Shown here: positions 15,101 through 24,952 of the stretch, in pieces
How positions within the stretch are numbered: position 1 is the stretch's first letter
How the letters are laid out: each line of letters opens with the position of its first letter
Assembly (NCBI GenBank): GCA_026874595.1
Contig: CM049317.1
Span: 60,610,618-60,674,617 of the forward strand
Reading direction: 5' to 3'
DNA from: Sipunculus nudus
Lineage: Eukaryota > Annelida > Sipuncula > Golfingiida > Sipunculidae
Length of the DNA stretch: 64,000 nucleotides
The notes under the pieces: generated by a model
What the model saw: only the letters and a program-made list of their open reading frames with translations
Databases searched by the model: none
What the model was told of the DNA's origin: nothing
Made by a program: the position numbers and the translations under genes

Positions 15101-18100
15101 AGATGGTTGACCTTGACCTACTTTTCAAGGTCACAGAGCTTATTATAGAATAAAACTTAGAAGCTTATTTTTCAGGAAGCATTTGGTGGATTGTTATGAA
15201 TCATGGTACATACCTTTCCATTTTAAATTTATAACTGAGACATGTACAGATATACATCCATGTGAGAACAGATATTTAGTACTTGTTACTGTTACTACCT
15301 CTAAACACTGTTCTTTTGGCTGAGGGCTTTTGTCAGCTTCTGCTGATATTCTAGTTGTTACTCTTTTACACATGTGAGATAAGGCCGGACTTAAAAAAAA
15401 AAACTATCAGCCCTTATGGTTGTGATTTTGTCAAACAAATTAATCTGTCAGCTCATTAGGAGGGGGATTACTGTTTGAGGGATGGCCACTATTATGTTTT
15501 CAGCACTGTGAGTTAATGTGTACATTGAACATGCATTTTCTGTAGATGGAGAAGAGATAACAATGGTGAGATCATGACAGACAAAGGCAAGAAGATCCTA
15601 GAGTTTGTATCTGTCCAGCGAGCAGACACCAAGCAGTGGGCTATACCAGGGGTGAGTGCATGTTAAGTTTTAACGCCACTGACTGTACATTGATATCTCT
15701 ATTGTAGTCATTGTTAGTGCAGTCCATAGCTAGATCGGACTGTCTCAGCCCCCTCCTAGCCCTGACAAACATTGAAAATATTAAAAAAAAATATTCTTTA
15801 AATATAGTTAAATATATATATGTATATATATATTATTTCAGTGTACTATAAAATAAAAAATACCTTAAAAGGTTCTTTTCATAGGCACCACGTGCATAAA
15901 TCCCCCCACCCGGTGCCATAAAAAATTGTTATATTAGGCCAAAATAAAAAAAGGGTATGGTTCTCAGGCACTTTATTTCAGAAATCAATGTGGACGGGCG
16001 CTTTTTTTATATTAAATTTTTTGGTATGTTTCGATAAAAATGTCAAATGATAAGGGAAAAGCATGAAAATAACAGTTTTATTTTGCTAAATAAGTAAAAG
16101 CACTACAAAACAAAGGAAATTGTATGGTTTTATCTTCTTGAAAGAAATGCTGGAGCGGCAGCAGCTCAAAATTGGAAAGTTTTTATTGAAAATCAAAATA
16201 AAAATGTTTGATGCGAGGGTTTAAAATTGATGCGGGCGGTGCCTGAGAACCATAACTTTAATTTTTTTTGGCCTATTATTTTTCAGAAGACATTTACTCG
16301 TTTTGATCTCTAAACACTCAAACATTCCTTTAAGAAAATGAAATAAGAAATTCAGGTATAAATTTGTGTGTTATGATTTGCTTTTACCTGTTTGCCAAAA
16401 GATGTTATTATTACAATGTTGATCCCTGACCACGGAATTTTTTTTTAATTATAATAAAAAAGGTTAAAAAATTCACACACCCACACTGATTTCTAAAAAA
16501 ATTTCTCAGAAATGTATTTTTTGCCCATAGAAACATTGGTTCTAGCCCTGCACTCATTCTACTCAGGTGAAATACTTACTGTAATGTACTCAATACTTAT
16601 TGTAATGTACTCAATACTTACTGAAATGTACTCAATACTTATTGTAATGTACTCAGTACATATTGTAATGTACTCAGTACTTACTGTGATGTACTCAATA
16701 CTTACTATAATGTATTCAATACTTAGTGTAATGTACTCAGTACTTATTGTAAATTTGTAATGTACTCAATATTATTGTGATGTACTCAATCCTTATTGTA
16801 ATGTACTAACTGATATATGCAGTAGATATTGAGGATGCATGGAACTGGTTAATGGTATAAGTTGTCAGGTATGATACATACTGCAATACGTTCAAAGCAT
16901 TTAGATGAAGGTTAAATACATGTTTATATATTCTATAATTGATTAAGTTGCAGTCTGTTGAGATAAAGGGGTTCAAACTTCAAAGGTCATGAAATGTAAT
17001 TGAGCCTTATTTTCATGAAACTATATGTACTCTTCAGGGCATGATGACAAAGATTGACCAACCTGTATACGAGTGTCTGAAGGCAGCATTCATCTCACGG
17101 GGGACAGACTTGGACGATGACACAAAGACAAGGCTCCAAGTGCTATGGCAGTCTGGCGAAGAGGTAACATCTACACAATAATCCCTGATTATAACTCAAT
17201 ATTAATACTACCAGTATGTCAGCCTGAGGCAAAAATATAGTCCATGTTTTCCTTTATATATGCTGTCTAAAATGGGTTGTATTGTGATATTGGCAACATC
17301 CAACCAGGGATTAAATGGATATAACTGACTATAATTATTTACAAATATATTGTAAACCTGATCGGGTTCAATTCTTTGTCAAATCTAATCATATTTACCT
17401 GGTAATAGGGTTAGAGGATCAGGCTTCTTTTTGGTTTCATAAGCTAATTATCAGGTGTGTGATGGATTTGAAGAAACTCCCTGTAAATAGTAACCAATAT
17501 AGTATATTGCCTGAGTTTGATCGTTTGCCAAATCGATGCATATTTAATGAGGTCAGAGGTCGCCAGACTCTGTCATCATGATGATTTACAGAGGAAACTC
17601 TAATCGTTAGGATTCCTGATTAATTAACTTGAAAAGCTTTGACAATTGGCTATTTGATGGCTTAGAAAAATCTGAGACTGTCAAGTTTATTAACTGATTA
17701 AAGAATCTCTGGCCATAAGTTTTGTTAATGGATCAACTGAAAAATACTGGCCTTTACTTCAGTCTAAATCAAATAGATCAGAAAATGACTTTGCCCAAAA
17801 ATCTTAGCAATTTCTGTAGAAAACCCAAATCTTTCAGCTTTATTATGAACAGATTGAAAAAGAAACCCTGGCCATTAATTAGGCTCATTAATTGATTCTA
17901 AGAAACTGACTAATATAAATGGATTAGAAGAAACTGGCCAATAATTTTATTAATGGATAGTCTCACTGATGTATTGGAAGAAACTAGCCAATAATTTCAT
18001 TTATAGATATTGTAATTGACAGGTACACAGTGGGATTGCTGATACCAAGTTTCACTATTTTATGTTTGGTAACTGACAGGTGTACAGTGGGTATGCTGAT

Positions 18101-19077
18101 GACCCCAGGAACACAGATAATGCTTGGATGGAGACAACAGCTGTGAATTATCACGATGAAGACGGAACCACATTGTATCAGATTGATGTCAGAGTGAGTA
18201 CTTTGTAAAAGCACTAGGTATCCTCTACAGATAAAACACAGTAATATCCCAGAAACACTTATTACTGCCCACTCTAAATTTTGCAGTTTAATATTATTGA
18301 TCATTTCATTTTTAAGCAGATATATCCAACTAGAATAAGATTTAATCAATTTGTTACCCCATGATCAGTTAAAATCTCTGACCTTGACTCTACCTACATT
18401 ACACCTTGACAACCAGCCTCTGTGGGTCAGGGTAGAGCATAGGACTCCAAGCTGAGAGACTGTGAGTTTGAATCTCAGTCAAGGTGGTGAGATTTTTCAT
18501 GCCATGGTTCACCCTCACCCAGAGGGAGCACTCTTCTAGCTTAATGGGGGAAGATCTTGCATAATGGCTGTGCTTTACTCACAAACGAGTATGCCTTAAG
18601 GAGGTACTTTGGTGATATGACCCAGCAACGGGGACAATAACACACCTAGGATCCACAACTGCATTAGTCACTGGGCCTGGTTAACACCAGGATATGAAAT
18701 TAGAGGAAGCATGTAGTGATATTACCCTGTTACAAAGTCTGAAACTGGATTGGAATTCTACAGATGTACATATATATTAAGGCTGTCATTTAAAAATGGA
18801 GATGGTTATTTCCAACAACAACAAAAAATAATAAAATAAATGACCTTGACCCTACCTACATTTGACCTTGAACCCTGACCTTGGCTTAACTGACCTTAAC
18901 ATTTTATGCATTTGAACCCATTCACAGATGATCTTGACCTGTTTGTTTTTCAATCTCCAGGCAGAAGACAATGTTCAAGTGGTCAGATGGCAAAAAATCT
19001 CCTCCAAGCAGCCACTATATGGTGGCCATCTTGCAATTCTCTACAAGGTGGCAGAGAAAAGAGGGGCAGCATTTTAA
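624..19077 (+). CDS. TRPM2-like channel gene 1, C-terminal half (12 exon positions, one with two alternatives)
   Basis: Join 624-774, 4285-4478 or 5423-5613, 8957-9089, 9645-9771, 11027-11141, 12155-12318, 13206-13297, 13737-13931, 15546-15651, 17038-17163, 18080-18193, 18961-19077. All junctions are GT-AG and in phase, giving 543 residues (variant A) or 542 (variant B) to the TAA. Order: pore turret with a Cys pair, S6 (NLLIAMF), TRP helix, polar helix, coiled coil (RLGYLEEQ), then a NUDT9-homology domain ([36 protein letters not shown]). This is the plan of TRPM2, a Ca2+-permeable cation channel gated by ADP-ribose and Ca2+. The MHR domain and S1-S5 lie upstream of the window. The Nudix catalytic motif is degenerate, so hydrolysis of ADP-ribose is unlikely (inference). 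A paralogue lies on the opposite strand at 43327-64000. Confidence 0.93.
1131..3418 (+). mobile_element. Tandem-core non-autonomous element, copy 1
   Basis: Begins with a hairpin (gctcagctgactgtaagtca then tctgagc), continues with a CTGTCCGT microsatellite (1192-1230), then about six diverging units of about 338 bp starting near 1239, 1576, 1914, 2252, 2593 and 2931. It ends with the palindrome TGACCCATGGGTCA at about 3399. Early units carry GGTGGCGCCACC. The plan (hairpin, microsatellite, tandem core, hairpin) resembles the pearl and Helitron-like elements of bivalves (family assignment from memory). Confidence 0.75.
3640..3905. repeat. About 62-bp tandem repeat with RFX-like palindromes
   Basis: Four to five diverged units of the type cacatg.gttgctt.gcaac plus agtaaccaaggggt. 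Two units hold intact X-box-like palindromes, GTTGCTTAGCAAC near 3692 and GTTGCTTGGCAAC near 3771. Confidence 0.7.
3938..4205. mobile_element. Foldback MITE family A, copy 1
   Basis: Inverted arms: ctttcacagaccttgattca at the left and tgaatcaaggtctgtgaata at the right, with inner arms around atttcatgaataaaatggaa. Related copies lie at 10147-10530 and 54689-54962. Confidence 0.75.
4285..4478 (+). CDS. TRPM gene 1 alternative exon A (TRP helix)
   Basis: 194 nt. With the preceding AG it reads [52 protein letters not shown] and a short tail ending DEFGF. This is the post-S6 TRP helix and following membrane-proximal segment of TRPM channels. Acceptor tctgacag, donor gtaagt. It starts after two codon bases and leaves one, exactly as exon B does, so A and B can replace each other but cannot both be spliced in. 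Confidence 0.9.
5018..5276. mobile_element. Foldback MITE family B, copy 1
   Basis: Arms cagggacggcacagagcaaa / gagttgtaatcagacc and, inverted, ggtctgactaaaattcttgg / ctctgggccagccctg. It sits in the intron between alternative exons A and B of TRPM gene 1. Other copies at 43750-43900 and 47751-47920. Confidence 0.72.
5423..5613 (+). CDS. TRPM gene 1 alternative exon B (TRP helix)
   Basis: 191 nt. It reads (S)[56 protein letters not shown] and a tail ending PHNSL. It aligns along its whole length with exon A (NTD.VW.F, KEY.SRP.LAPPLI, SH) and has the same entry and exit phases. Acceptor ttatccag, donor gtaagc. It resembles the usual TRPM sequence (YTF..IQE.TD) more closely than A does. Tandem exon duplication with divergence is the simplest origin. 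Confidence 0.9.
6118..7572 (+). mobile_element. Helitron-like element with GGTGGCGCCACC tandem core
   Basis: Left end gtatccgccaaaac / gttttgcggatac forms a hairpin and is followed by a (CCG)n run. Units of about 281 bp, each made of two related halves, repeat from about 6349; each half carries GGTGGCGCCACC (near 6440, 6590, 6721, 6870, 7000, 7148). At the right end ggcggatac repeats the left motif inverted, followed by attctagtt. An inverted relative lies at 30110-31150. Confidence 0.75.
7780..7945 (+). repeat. Dispersed repeat, copy 1
   Basis: The segment tagggtttctcccacagata with ..aaacaacacagcag and ..actgccagtctgagggttaa is related to 23965-24080 (taggattttacccacagata, ..aaacaacacggaa, ..ctcccagtcttatagttaaa). 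Family unknown. Confidence 0.55.
8957..9089 (+). CDS. TRPM gene 1 exon: polar helix after the TRP domain
   Basis: 133 nt. It reads [32 protein letters not shown] and [12 protein letters not shown]. Family marks are EKQLIAWE and ADEYLR. The paralogous exon in TRPM gene 2 (44741-44873) is also exactly 133 nt with the same phases and reads ENQLIEWENTRADEYLRQT, which supports both calls. Confidence 0.9.
9645..9771 (+). CDS. TRPM gene 1 exon: C-terminal coiled coil
   Basis: 127 nt. It reads (Q)[34 protein letters not shown] and RLGYLEEQ, the short coiled-coil region that precedes the NUDT9-homology domain in TRPM2. Acceptor ttttccag, donor gttagt; it ends in phase 0. Confidence 0.88.
10147..10530. 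mobile_element. Foldback MITE family A, copy 2
   Basis: Left arm ccaaaaccttgattcattga, right arm gctgaatcaaggtctttgaa then agcatagctggca. Lies in an intron of TRPM gene 1 between the coiled-coil exon and the linker exon. Confidence 0.65.
11027..11141 (+). CDS. TRPM gene 1 exon: linker to NUDT9-H
   Basis: 115 nt reading [38 protein letters not shown]. The first part continues the coiled coil (compare A..LDWI with the human A.ALHWI pattern); the rest is a charged linker. Acceptor cacacag, donor gtagct; one base is left for the next codon. Confidence 0.85.
12047..12074 (+). other. Duplicated splice acceptor 80 bp upstream of exon 12155
   Basis: aatgaaaatgatgatttttt followed by tatgacag is repeated with one change at 12127-12154, where it is the real acceptor. 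Using the upstream copy adds 25 codons and then a TGA (the last base of that stop lies in the second copy), ending the protein before NUDT9-H. Confidence 0.7.
12155..12318 (+). CDS. TRPM gene 1 exon: start of NUDT9-homology domain
   Basis: 164 nt. An acidic and lysine-rich run ([13 protein letters not shown]) leads into [14 protein letters not shown] and [12 protein letters not shown], the diagnostic opening of the TRPM2 NUDT9-H domain. The acceptor region is duplicated 80 bp upstream (12047-12074), giving a competing splice site that would reach a stop codon. Confidence 0.9.
12480..12660 (-). mobile_element. SINE fragment
   Basis: Diverged match to the body of the tRNA-derived SINE seen at 18400-18768 and 50960-51250 (tcctggtgttatgcaggccc; ggactacgtgacaggg). 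No tRNA-like head remains here. Confidence 0.55.
12845..13200 (+). mobile_element. Truncated Helitron-like end next to an exon
   Basis: Starts with a hairpin-like tatcccgagtcaaagtcggg and a G run, ends with ggtggcgccacgtattttcc right before the acceptor of the exon at 13206. The element may supply part of the intron's polypyrimidine tract. Confidence 0.5.
13206..13297 (+). CDS. TRPM gene 1 exon: NUDT9-H segment
   Basis: 92 nt reading [37 protein letters not shown] corresponds to YDPPFYTA of TRPM2. Acceptor ttttacag, donor gtaagc; TT is carried into the next exon. Confidence 0.88.
13737..13931 (+). CDS. TRPM gene 1 exon: NUDT9-H core
   Basis: 195 nt. Contains [39 protein letters not shown] and [12 protein letters not shown]. 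This is the NPxGRTGLxGRG..GPNH signature shared by NUDT9 and TRPM2. Base composition is clearly richer in GC than the introns around it. Confidence 0.92.
14472..14515 (-). mobile_element. Solo end of the TGACCCATGGGTCA family
   Basis: caagtgacccatggatcatg then gtgctcagctga: the terminal palindrome (one base changed) and the adjoining CTCAGCTG of the family, without a tandem core recognised behind it. Confidence 0.55.
14632..15352 (+). mobile_element. Helitron-like non-autonomous element
   Basis: Left end agccctcagcccttaggctg / atgggct is a hairpin; CCGT microsatellite follows. Two units of about 304 bp begin with ccttgtgagcgggatat (14707, 15011). Near the right end ggctgagggct repeats the left motif inverted, then the hairpin tcagcttctgctga and tattctag|t, the classic Helitron 3' arrangement. 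Confidence 0.75.
15546..15651 (+). CDS. TRPM gene 1 exon: NUDT9-H, up to the Nudix box
   Basis: 106 nt reading (R)[20 protein letters not shown] and [20 protein letters not shown] is the usual lead-in to the Nudix box; the box itself falls in the next exon and is degenerate. Confidence 0.9.
16578..16812. repeat. 21-bp minisatellite
   Basis: About 11 copies of taatgtactcaatacttatt plus g in an intron of TRPM gene 1. The apparent MYSILIV protein repeat is its translation and not a gene. Confidence 0.93.
17038..17163 (+). CDS. TRPM gene 1 exon: degenerate Nudix box
   Basis: 126 nt, phase 0 at both ends. It reads [42 protein letters not shown]. The Nudix consensus G(5x)E(7x)REUxEExGU is not met: the glutamates that bind metal are absent and the REFGEE position reads AAFISR. 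The fold is probably kept but hydrolysis lost (inference). Confidence 0.9.
17640..18010. repeat. Degenerate short tandem repeat
   Basis: Loose repeats of gaagaaactggccaataatt and ttattaatgga type, period about 50 bp, clearest at 17925-18005. Confidence 0.5.
18012..18050 (+). pseudogene. Decayed partial copy of exon 18080
   Basis: taattgacaggtacacagtg ggattgctgatacc parallels taactgacaggtgtacagtg ggtatgctgatgacc at the true exon start, 66 bp downstream. It includes the acceptor AG but then diverges, so it is not a usable exon. Confidence 0.7.
18080..18193 (+). CDS. TRPM gene 1 exon: NUDT9-[10 protein letters not shown] motif
   Basis: 114 nt, phase 0. It reads [50 protein letters not shown] is almost invariant in TRPM2 and NUDT9. 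A decayed copy of this exon's first 30 bases and acceptor lies just upstream at 18012-18050. Confidence 0.93.
18400..18768 (+). mobile_element. tRNA-derived SINE
   Basis: Head with tRNA-like promoter boxes: A box around gggtagagcataggactcc and B box around gagtttgaatctcagtc. The body (gatatgacccagcaacgggg, ggcctggttaacaccaggat) is shared with 50960-51250 in reverse. The tRNA-like part has poor cloverleaf pairing, so it is not a tRNA gene. Confidence 0.75.
18961..19077 (+). CDS. TRPM gene 1 last exon, with stop codon
   Basis: 117 nt reading [41 protein letters not shown]. It matches the end of the NUDT9-H domain (RWQ...PLY..H...L...AE). Acceptor aatctccag. Confidence 0.92.
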   Translation, partial: AEDNVQVVRWQKISSKQPLYGGHLAILYKVAEKRGAAF

Positions 19078-21100
19078 CTGTGATTTTGCGGATTTCCATC
19101 TGTGCCACATGACTACCATACAACCCAAAATGCAATGTTTTTGGTGAAATTTTATAGGGCAACACAAAAGAATTATTGTATGGGGGAATTTTATAGGACA
19201 ACACAAAAAATAATGTATTTAGTTAAAAATGAATGGGAATTTCGTTGTGTACACATGTGGTTACCTGCATGTACTCTTTTAAGAAAGTATGTTTTCACCA
19301 AGTGAACAATCATATATTGCTCAAACTGTGTTTTATTAAATTTCTGAAACACTCCTCACCATGCAATACTTTAATGACATTGTTATGCTTTATTTCGAAT
19401 ACAGTTTTTAGTGTTTGAACTTGTGTGGTTTTAGTTATACAAATTTAGATAGGATAACTTGACAATTATAGATCCAATACAGTCAATATCATTACTTAAA
19501 TATATTTATATTGTATTTTTTTCATTGTTGGGACGGGTTTGTATTTAAAGAGAACCAATGTTTTTTTAATACTTTATTTGGCACTGTTAATATACTTGTT
19601 TTTAGTAACTTAAATTCTTGCAAGGATAAAAATGAATATTTATGAATTTTACTGTTCACTGAGCACCTTCATGTATACACTGGCCATGCGGAACTCTACT
19701 TAACATTAAATATCCAAAATGAATCACTACTGAGTACATTTCAGTACTATAATTACTAAACCTCTCTGATTTGGATATGCATAATTACTTTTACAAATGT
19801 GTTTAATAATTACTAGTTTCTATATCTGTGTCTTACATTTTAATATTCTCAGTTGAACACATTACAGTACGTGTATACATATATTGTAGGTATTGCATAT
19901 ATTTGTATAAATATTATCCCAAAGAGAAAGAAATTTTCAACAATTTATGGGATTATAACTTCACTCACAGTGCATAATCTGTACATTTCTAATTATCTAT
20001 AGGAAAATATATTTTCGATAAGCACAATATCATGTTGAGACTTTGAAGCTTTGCAAGAAGAATTATTATGAGACAGGGTAGACACTGGCACAAAATCTTT
20101 TCAGAAGTAGAAAATACTCATCCCTGTTCTTTATGGTAATTATTTATTTTTATCTGATAATTGCCTATATTTTTTTTGGTAATCATCATTGTTCTTCTAA
20201 TAAAAACTTAGCTTGATGATATAATTTCCCTGCACCAAACTAGTTACACATTTTGATAACAACTGACGCTAACTGTTTAGGTCAAAAACCTGAGTGCCAA
20301 AGATCACATTTCATCATATTTTAGTTCTTAAAAATTTATATAACCTGCCATTATATGTAAATAAATATGTATGAAACAGAAAACAAACTGTATCAGTGTA
20401 ACCAAGAGTATTTTTATTAGTGCTATGCTGAGTTCATTAAACACTCCTACCAGTATATTATATTTTATCACAATAAAGCTTTATTTTAAATGTTGCTAAA
20501 TTTTTTTTTAGAAATATATGGTACCAGGGAATTTGTACATAATGTTGGGTTATGGTTACTGTATACATATCATGGTTTACATTTCTGTTACATTTTACAC
20601 ATTAATCTGAAATACCAGTATTTCAACACACTTTTGTTGTGAAACGCTTTATCACCCCTAAAATGAAGTAGAGTAAAACCAGTATTATGAGGCCAACCGT
20701 GGATATATTGAGCATTATTATAAAGGGTTGCTTTTTAAAGACCTTATTCAAATGACATTAATCCGTCAATGAGTAACTCTTTTTCAAATGGTAACAATTG
20801 AAAGGTCAGGGAATCAAGCATTATATCAATCTGGTCAGAGTCCATCCGTTTCTGCATCAGGAATATGATGATGGGTAAAATATTCAGTTCCATACATGGA
20901 AATGAGAAAATTTTTCTGTAAGATTTCATTATTAGTCTTAATATTCCAGGATGGTAATCTCAGACCTGGAATCTCAAAGTCTCAGGAGTCAATCTGAAAC
21001 AATAACAGGGTGTTCGTTTAAATATTTATATTTTACAGGCTGATTTTTCTTATGATTATGTAAATATCTATATTGCCACTTTAAAAAATCATTCAAAAGC
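19078..21100. other. 3' UTR and flank of TRPM gene 1
   Basis: AT-rich sequence without a recognisable gene. A roughly 50-bp block (gaattttataggacaacaca type) is partly duplicated at 19145-19215. Short open frames on both strands show no family resemblance. Confidence 0.4.
20199..20477 (+). promoter_or_regulatory. Possible polyadenylation signals of TRPM gene 1
   Basis: The first AATAAA after the stop codon is at 20199-20204, with another at 20472-20477 followed by a T-rich stretch. Either would give a 3' UTR of 1.1 to 1.4 kb. AATAAA is common in such AT-rich DNA, so the call is weak. Confidence 0.3.
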
Positions 21101-21199
21101 ATATAGTTAAACATAATATGTTGAACTGTGTAATATTTGTATAATAAATTTGTTTGTGTTACATGAATCCTTATGCTTACATGACATTTGTGATCTTAC

Positions 21200-21660
21200 A
21201 TGACATTCTGTATAACATATGAGATATTTGTATAACAATAATGTTATCCGTACAACGTACATAATATATGCATAACAAACATTTCTGCACAACATACATG
21301 ATATTTGTATGACATACATGATATATGATAACATACATGATATTTGCATATCATCCATGATATTTGCATAAAAAACATAATATTTGCATATCATACATGA
21401 TATTTGCGTAACGTACATCATATATGCATAACATACATGTCTGCATAATATAAGGGATATTTACATTACATACATGATATTTGATAACATACATGATGTT
21501 TGCATAACATACATTATATCTGCATAAAATACATCAAATTAATGCGTAACATACAAGATATTTGTAATCACATGCATTGGCATAATACCTGATGTTTGCA
21601 TTAAATACATGATGTTTGCATCACATAAACAATGTTTGCATCACGTATAATGCTGGCATG
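21200..21660. repeat. 20-22 bp degenerate minisatellite
   Basis: Many units of the type cataacatacatgatatttg in the 3' flank of TRPM gene 1. The short minus-strand open frame across it is repeat-derived. Confidence 0.88.
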
Positions 21661-22779
21661 AAATATGTGGAATGTAAACCAAACATGTAAAAAAAAAAAC
21701 AAATTTAAAAAACAAATTTAGGCTTAACTTGACACAGTTGGGTCACACCATACTGATAGGTTTCATTGTTGATCACTTTGGAGTTACCCCATATATTCAT
21801 TCACAATGTTGTAGGTTTTACTTTAAAATGGACATGCATATATAACAGATAATGGATTATGAATCTTTCATCCTTTAAATTGTTCTAATGCTGATTGGAC
21901 TTGGGCTAAAGACCTTTACAAGTGTGTACCATGTATTTGCTCTCAGTGTAATGATAAACGGACCAAGAGTCTATGCTTAGGAGAGCTGTATAATAAATAG
22001 ACCAGGTAAGGTTGTCTGAAATTTTAAGTTTTTATTCAACAATTTATTGAATGAATATTTAAAATTTCATTTTTTGGGTAGATAGAATTATGATAGAGGA
22101 AAACAAAAAAAGTTTTTGAGATATTGTCATGTGGCAGTTTAATATAAGCCCGTTGGTAAGTGAATTTTTGTTTCATGGAGGCTTAAAATAAAGTACCTTT
22201 TAAACATTTACATTTTTTTAATTGTAACAAAATTGTGTGAAAATTCAAAATATGTATACTATCACATAGATCACAGTACCAGGTAAAAATAAGGTACACT
22301 TTATAGGGTCTAATTTGAATTTAAAGCACTTTTGAATTGAAAATATAGGGGTTTCAAACAGGTATGACAATTTAATTACTTTTATTCATTATGTGTCAAA
22401 GCAGGAAAAATAAATAATATAAATATTTCCAACAGCTCTAAAGGAAACAAATGAATGAAAATGAGTGACAGCTTCCTGGATGTTATAAATTAACTGTTAC
22501 TTAGGGAGAGTTAAACGTTTCCAACACTGTGACAAAGCATGTGCTTCTTTAAAAGATTCATTTTAATACTTCATGTTACAGGTATGCAGAGAACATAATG
22601 TTTTATTGTTGTTTACAGAATAACTAGTCCATTTCTTGTGAATATGTAAATATAAGGCACCTAGATGCCAAATATCTTGTTGAGTTATTTATATGCATAA
22701 TTTTAACACTTCCATGAAAGGTTTATGTATAATTGTAATTTAGTTTTTACATTTCTCAAATAAATTATTTGTCCTATAG

Positions 22780-22781
<2 letters not shown>

Positions 22782-22820
<39 letters not shown>
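22782..22820. repeat. (TA)n microsatellite
   Basis: Uninterrupted TA dinucleotide run in intergenic AT-rich DNA. Confidence 0.95.
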
Positions 22821-22825
<5 letters not shown>

Positions 22826-24952
22826 ATGTTTAAACTAGTTTATAATTAGGGTTGTATATCTTTTCTGCAATTATATACACATAATTTTATATAATGCTAT
22901 ACATTCCATTCCATGAGCATATATGATTAAAACAGTGTCATATTTTTAGACAATCACATATTCAGCTATTGAGTATATTTTCGAGACAAACAGTTTTAGA
23001 TGTTAACTTTAGTGTTTAATTGTTTTTAGATTTTTCTCTAATATAGATGTATTTATCTTGCAATATCTGATGATTATAATAATCAAACAGATTTTATCAA
23101 AACATCATAATGTACACATTTTACATGCATGCAGTTAACCTTGTCTGACGACCAACTCCGTAACATTACCAATATCTGTGATTCTAAAGATCGTCCTGGC
23201 AAGGTTTAAATGTAATTATATATTTATATATTAGTGATTTAATAATAAGAATTATTATTGTACAGCTATTTTTCTTGTATGGTATCGGTATAATCAAGAT
23301 GGATGAATATTTATAGATGAATATATATATAAGGAACATTTAAATGAAGAATCTTTTATAGTTAACGGGGTGTTTAAGTTTATCAAGTTTATCAACGTTT
23401 TTTTAAGTATCAGTAATTCGATTTTTTATTTTAAAAATTAACCTTACATTATTGTATTATGCTAACAAAGTCTTAAATATTCCTCGCGCAGTGGTCACGA
23501 GACAGTAGCTCCAACCAGTGCCCGTACCAGCACTTGGCATGATTTAAGGCGAATGTAGCACGACCGCTGCGTATTTTGTAAAATATAAAAGAAATAATTT
23601 AAAGTCGTCCATATAAAATGTGAATACTTTATTGACATCAGGTCTCTTATCTGTTATTGTAATTGGATTGAAGTGCCTAAATTTTTTTTATTTTATTTTT
23701 TTTTGGTTCACAGAAGATTCACAGTATTACTATTAATGTGTGGAATGATAAATTTATCACTTGCCTCTATTCTTTTGTTTTTCTATTTTATGCATTTAAA
23801 TTCTCCTGTTTTACTGTGATGAATGTCTCTTTTGAATAAAATATATTAAAAAAAATTCGAGAGCTCACCTGCTGTTATTTTCTAAATGTTCTTCTGACAC
23901 ATTTGACTCTTCTGGTTCGTCTTTGACTTTTGGTTGGCGAAGGCTATGTTTTCCGCTGTTTGTCTCTCTGTAGGATTTTACCCACAGATAAAAGAAAACA
24001 ACACGGAAATTTATGTTAAAATTTACCGAAAATGCCTAAAGATCTGTCCTTTATACTCCCAGTCTTATAGTTAAACGTGATAAACAGGGAGCTAGAAGGG
24101 TAGCGGCAGCCTACTGAACTTCGCCTTATGTCGATTATCCTTTAGCCCCTTAACACGTCTAAATTACTAAACCTAGTGTTGACCCTCTCCACACGATCAA
24201 TCCATATTTTCTGGGGTGAATTTTGTGTAAAGTAGTGGGGAAAGTGCGCCTTTAGTCCCGGAAAAATTATGAATTTATGGTGAATCTAAATGGGAGGCAT
24301 GATCTCTCTGAATGCTGTCTTGGTTTCATACATCGTGAAACCTGATACTAACGCGGCATTCTTCTTTCACCGACCGCACCAATCTGATATTCAGTGAAGT
24401 ACATCCCTTGGCCCTGAGGTCCTGGACGATGAGTATCACACAAAATGCCCTCTCCTATTAGTCGTTTCACTCGCATGTCAGATCAATTTGGCCGGGTTAG
24501 GATCGGCGAACCCTTTTTTGTCCTATACAATCTTTATTCACATGCGACTCCTTATGGCAGATTCAGCAGGCTTCTGTTTACTCGCACACACAAACACACG
24601 AGATTTTAAAACCAACTATAAAATTTAAAAATATGGTCATGCAGAAAATGGATATAAAACAATTATTGATAGGGGTTGGGGTGGGGGTACTCATTTAATA
24701 ATAGGATATAATCCGCTTCCAGTACGTTCCCGCTCCATCAACCTATTATGACATTAAGGGTATTTATTCTGGACTTTCCAGGCTACTGGATGTTCACCAA
24801 CGAACCAAGCTCGGTCCCAACAGTGATTTCATTTTTTGTTGTAATCTATTCATATATGCATTTTTAAGATGATTAAGAAGAAAGAAAAATGACAGATAAT
24901 CTCATTGATGAAGGGATTTTTCAAATAAAAAAAACTTGAAATTACATATTTT
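22821..24952. other. Intergenic stretch without recognised gene
   Basis: AT-rich with a GC-richer patch at 23485-23575. A diverged second copy of the dispersed repeat at 7780 lies at 23965-24080. No coding resemblance found in any frame. Confidence 0.4.

Noticed and set aside
18415-18490. Possible tRNA gene
   Set aside because: A and B box-like sequences are present but the acceptor and anticodon stems do not pair well and the sequence continues into a SINE body found elsewhere.
20744-20929. 61-codon minus-strand frame in the 3' flank of TRPM gene 1
   Set aside because: No recognisable domain, no splice context, AT-rich; chance.
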